Source of the DNA: Planctomycetota bacterium
GTDB lineage: Bacteria; Planctomycetota; B143-G9
Assembly: GCA_003644275.1 (NCBI GenBank)
Contig: QNBY01000089.1
Coordinates: 1-5,595, forward strand
Reading direction: 5' to 3'
DNA length: 5,595 nucleotides
Below, one piece after another: positions 4,373-5,595 of this stretch. Position 1 is the stretch's first letter. Each line of letters opens with the position of its first letter. The notes below the pieces were generated by a model. It did no database searches, was not told the origin of the DNA, and worked only from the letters and a program-made list of their open reading frames with translations. Made by a program: the position numbers and the translations under genes.

Positions 4373-5595
4373 CGCCGCCTTGGCGATAAAGGGCATCATC
4401 GCCGATCTCGTCTCCGATCTGTACGGAGTGGAGGACTTCGAGGTCCCGCTCGAGCCCACCCGCGATCTCGAAAGGGGGGACCTCTCCACCACCGCCGCGA
4501 TGAGGCTCGCCAGGGCCGCGCGCAAGGCCCCGCCCGCCATAGCGTCGGAGCTGGCCGCGGCGCTGTCCGAGGCCGCGGCCGCGGACGAGGGACTCGCGGG
4601 CGCGGTGGAGCGCGTCGAGACGGCGGGCGGCTTCATGAACATACGCTTCGCCCGTTCCTTCTGGGCCGCGCTGCTCGGCCGGATAGCGGCGGAGGGCGAG
4701 CGGTACGGGAGGCTCCCGTCGCGCGGGGAGAGGGCGCAGGTGGAGTTCGTCTCCGCCAATCCCACCGGACCGCTCACCGTGGCGCACGGCAGGCAGGCGG
4801 CGATAGGGGACACCCTCGCCCGCATACTGTCCTTCGCCGGCTGGGACGTGGAGAGGGAATACTACCTGAACGACACCGGCAACCAGATAAGGATGCTCGG
4901 CCTGTCGGTGTACCTTCGCCTGCGCGAGCTCAAGGGCGAGGCCGTGGAGCTCTGCGAGAACTGCTACCGGGGCGAGTACGTGATGGAGCTCGCGAGGAAG
5001 GCCGACTCGCTGTTCGGGCGGGAGCTTGAGGAGATGGACGAAGCGGAGGCCGTCGCGAGGCTCGGCCGTTTCGCCTGCGACGAGATGCTCGAATGGATAA
5101 AAGCCGACCTCGAGCGCATGCGCGTCCGCTTCGACGGCTACTTCTCGCAGGAAGAGATGGAGCGGAGCGGCGCGGTGGACGAGCTCATGCGGGAGTTCCG
5201 CGCGAAGGGGCTCGTGTACGAGAGGGACGGAGCGGTGTGGCTGAAGACGAGCGCCTTCGGCGACGCCGAGGACCGCGTGCTCGTGAAGGCCGACGGGAGC
5301 TACACCTACCGGACGCCCGACATGGCCTACCACGCGGACAAGTTCCGGAGGGGATACGCCCGAATGCTGGTGCTTCTCGGGCCGGACCACCACGCGCACA
5401 CCAGCACCATGAAGGCGGGCCTGAAGGCGCTGGGCTTCGACAGCTCGAAGCTGGAGTACCTGCTCGTCCAGCACTGCACCCTCTACGAGGGCGAGAAGCA
5501 GTTGAGGATGTCCACGAGGCAGGGGACGTTCGTGACGCTGGGCGAGGTGATGGACGCCGTGGGGGTGGACGCTACGCGGTTCTTCTTCCTGAACC
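4365..5595 (+). CDS. argS: Arginyl-tRNA synthetase, 3' partial
   Basis: This class I aminoacyl-tRNA synthetase charges tRNA-Arg with arginine using ATP. The frame is open from GTG at 4365 to the window end, giving 410 residues of an expected 550 or so. The C-terminal anticodon-binding domain is therefore outside the window. The N-terminal additional domain (about 1-110) includes the RGDLSTTAAMRLAR stretch (37-50) and GGFMNIRF (88-95). The catalytic core starts with VEFVSANPTGPL (126-137) and the HIGH-equivalent TVAHGR (138-143). It continues with REYYLNDTGNQI (164-175), DGSYTYRTPDMAYHADKF (310-327) and GPDHHAH (339-345). The KMSKR-equivalent is RMSTRQG (381-387). HIGH reads TVAH, without the first His and Gly; bacterial ArgRSs with PTGPLxxxHGR motifs vary at these positions, so activity is still expected. 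It overlaps rsfS by 8 nt, placing both in one translation-related operon. Confidence 0.95.
   Translation, partial: MFDAALAIKGIIADLVSDLYGVEDFEVPLEPTRDLERGDLSTTAAMRLARAARKAPPAIASELAAALSEAAAADEGLAGAVERVETAGGFMNIRFARSFWAALLGRIAAEGERYGRLPSRGERAQVEFVSANPTGPLTVAHGRQAAIGDTLARILSFAGWDVEREYYLNDTGNQIRMLGLSVYLRLRELKGEAVELCENCYRGEYVMELARKADSLFGRELEEMDEAEAVARLGRFACDEMLEWIKADLERMRVRFDGYFSQEEMERSGAVDELMREFRAKGLVYERDGAVWLKTSAFGDAEDRVLVKADGSYTYRTPDMAYHADKFRRGYARMLVLLGPDHHAHTSTMKAGLKALGFDSSKLEYLLVQHCTLYEGEKQLRMSTRQGTFVTLGEVMDAVGVDATRFFFLN

Noticed and set aside
3761..4825. Minus-strand open frame that would lengthen the secreted protein by more than 350 residues at its N-terminus
   Set aside because: It runs antisense to rsfS and argS, which are clearly real, and would bury the signal peptide and its Shine-Dalgarno in the middle of the protein. 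It is a high-GC shadow frame.
4119..5474. 451-codon open frame on the minus strand opposite rsfS and argS
   Set aside because: Its translation is low-complexity in Arg, His, Pro and Ala with no domain, and the plus strand encodes two strongly conserved proteins over the same bases.

Overview
The window is a gene-dense, GC-rich bacterial chromosome segment (roughly two thirds G+C by eye). It carries five protein genes, two of them cut by the window edges, and one tRNA. There are no mobile elements, CRISPR repeats, attachment sites or replication origin. Two features point to the host. The product of the minus-strand gene has a clean Sec signal peptide. Isoleucine is written mostly as ATA despite the high GC; by hand count, 36 of 48 Ile codons in the first three genes are ATA, 12 are ATC and none is ATT. 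This looks like a less-sampled, possibly anaerobic lineage, but the phylum cannot be fixed from the sequence alone.

Region 1 (1-2922, plus strand) is a tight carbamoyl-phosphate cluster. It holds an aspartate carbamoyltransferase-type enzyme (5' end missing), carbamate kinase, and an ornithine carbamoyltransferase-family enzyme with altered substrate-loop residues. Gaps between genes are 3 and 15 nt, so they are almost certainly one transcript. All three enzymes handle carbamoyl phosphate. The kinase can turn it into ATP, and the two transferases can release it from, or add it to, aspartate and ornithine (or a related amine).

Region 2 (2947-3031, plus strand) is a complete tRNA-Leu(UAG) with encoded CCA. 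It starts 24 nt after the last cluster gene and may be cut out of the same transcript.

Region 3 (3046-3760, minus strand) is a convergent gene for an unrecognised secreted protein. It has Arg/Pro/Asp-rich ends around a charged helical core, a strong ribosome binding site and its own perfect-stem intrinsic terminator. Positions 3761-4018 are a divergent non-coding promoter region.

Region 4 (4019-5595, plus strand) is rsfS (ribosomal silencing factor) overlapping argS (arginyl-tRNA synthetase, 3' end missing). Both use non-ATG starts (TTG and GTG), each with a well-placed Shine-Dalgarno sequence, so the pair is probably translationally coupled.

Most of the window is conserved metabolism and translation. 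The points most worth a second look are the variant carbamoyltransferase, the pairing of ATCase-type and OTCase-type enzymes around carbamate kinase, the unknown secreted protein, and the ATA-rich codon usage.
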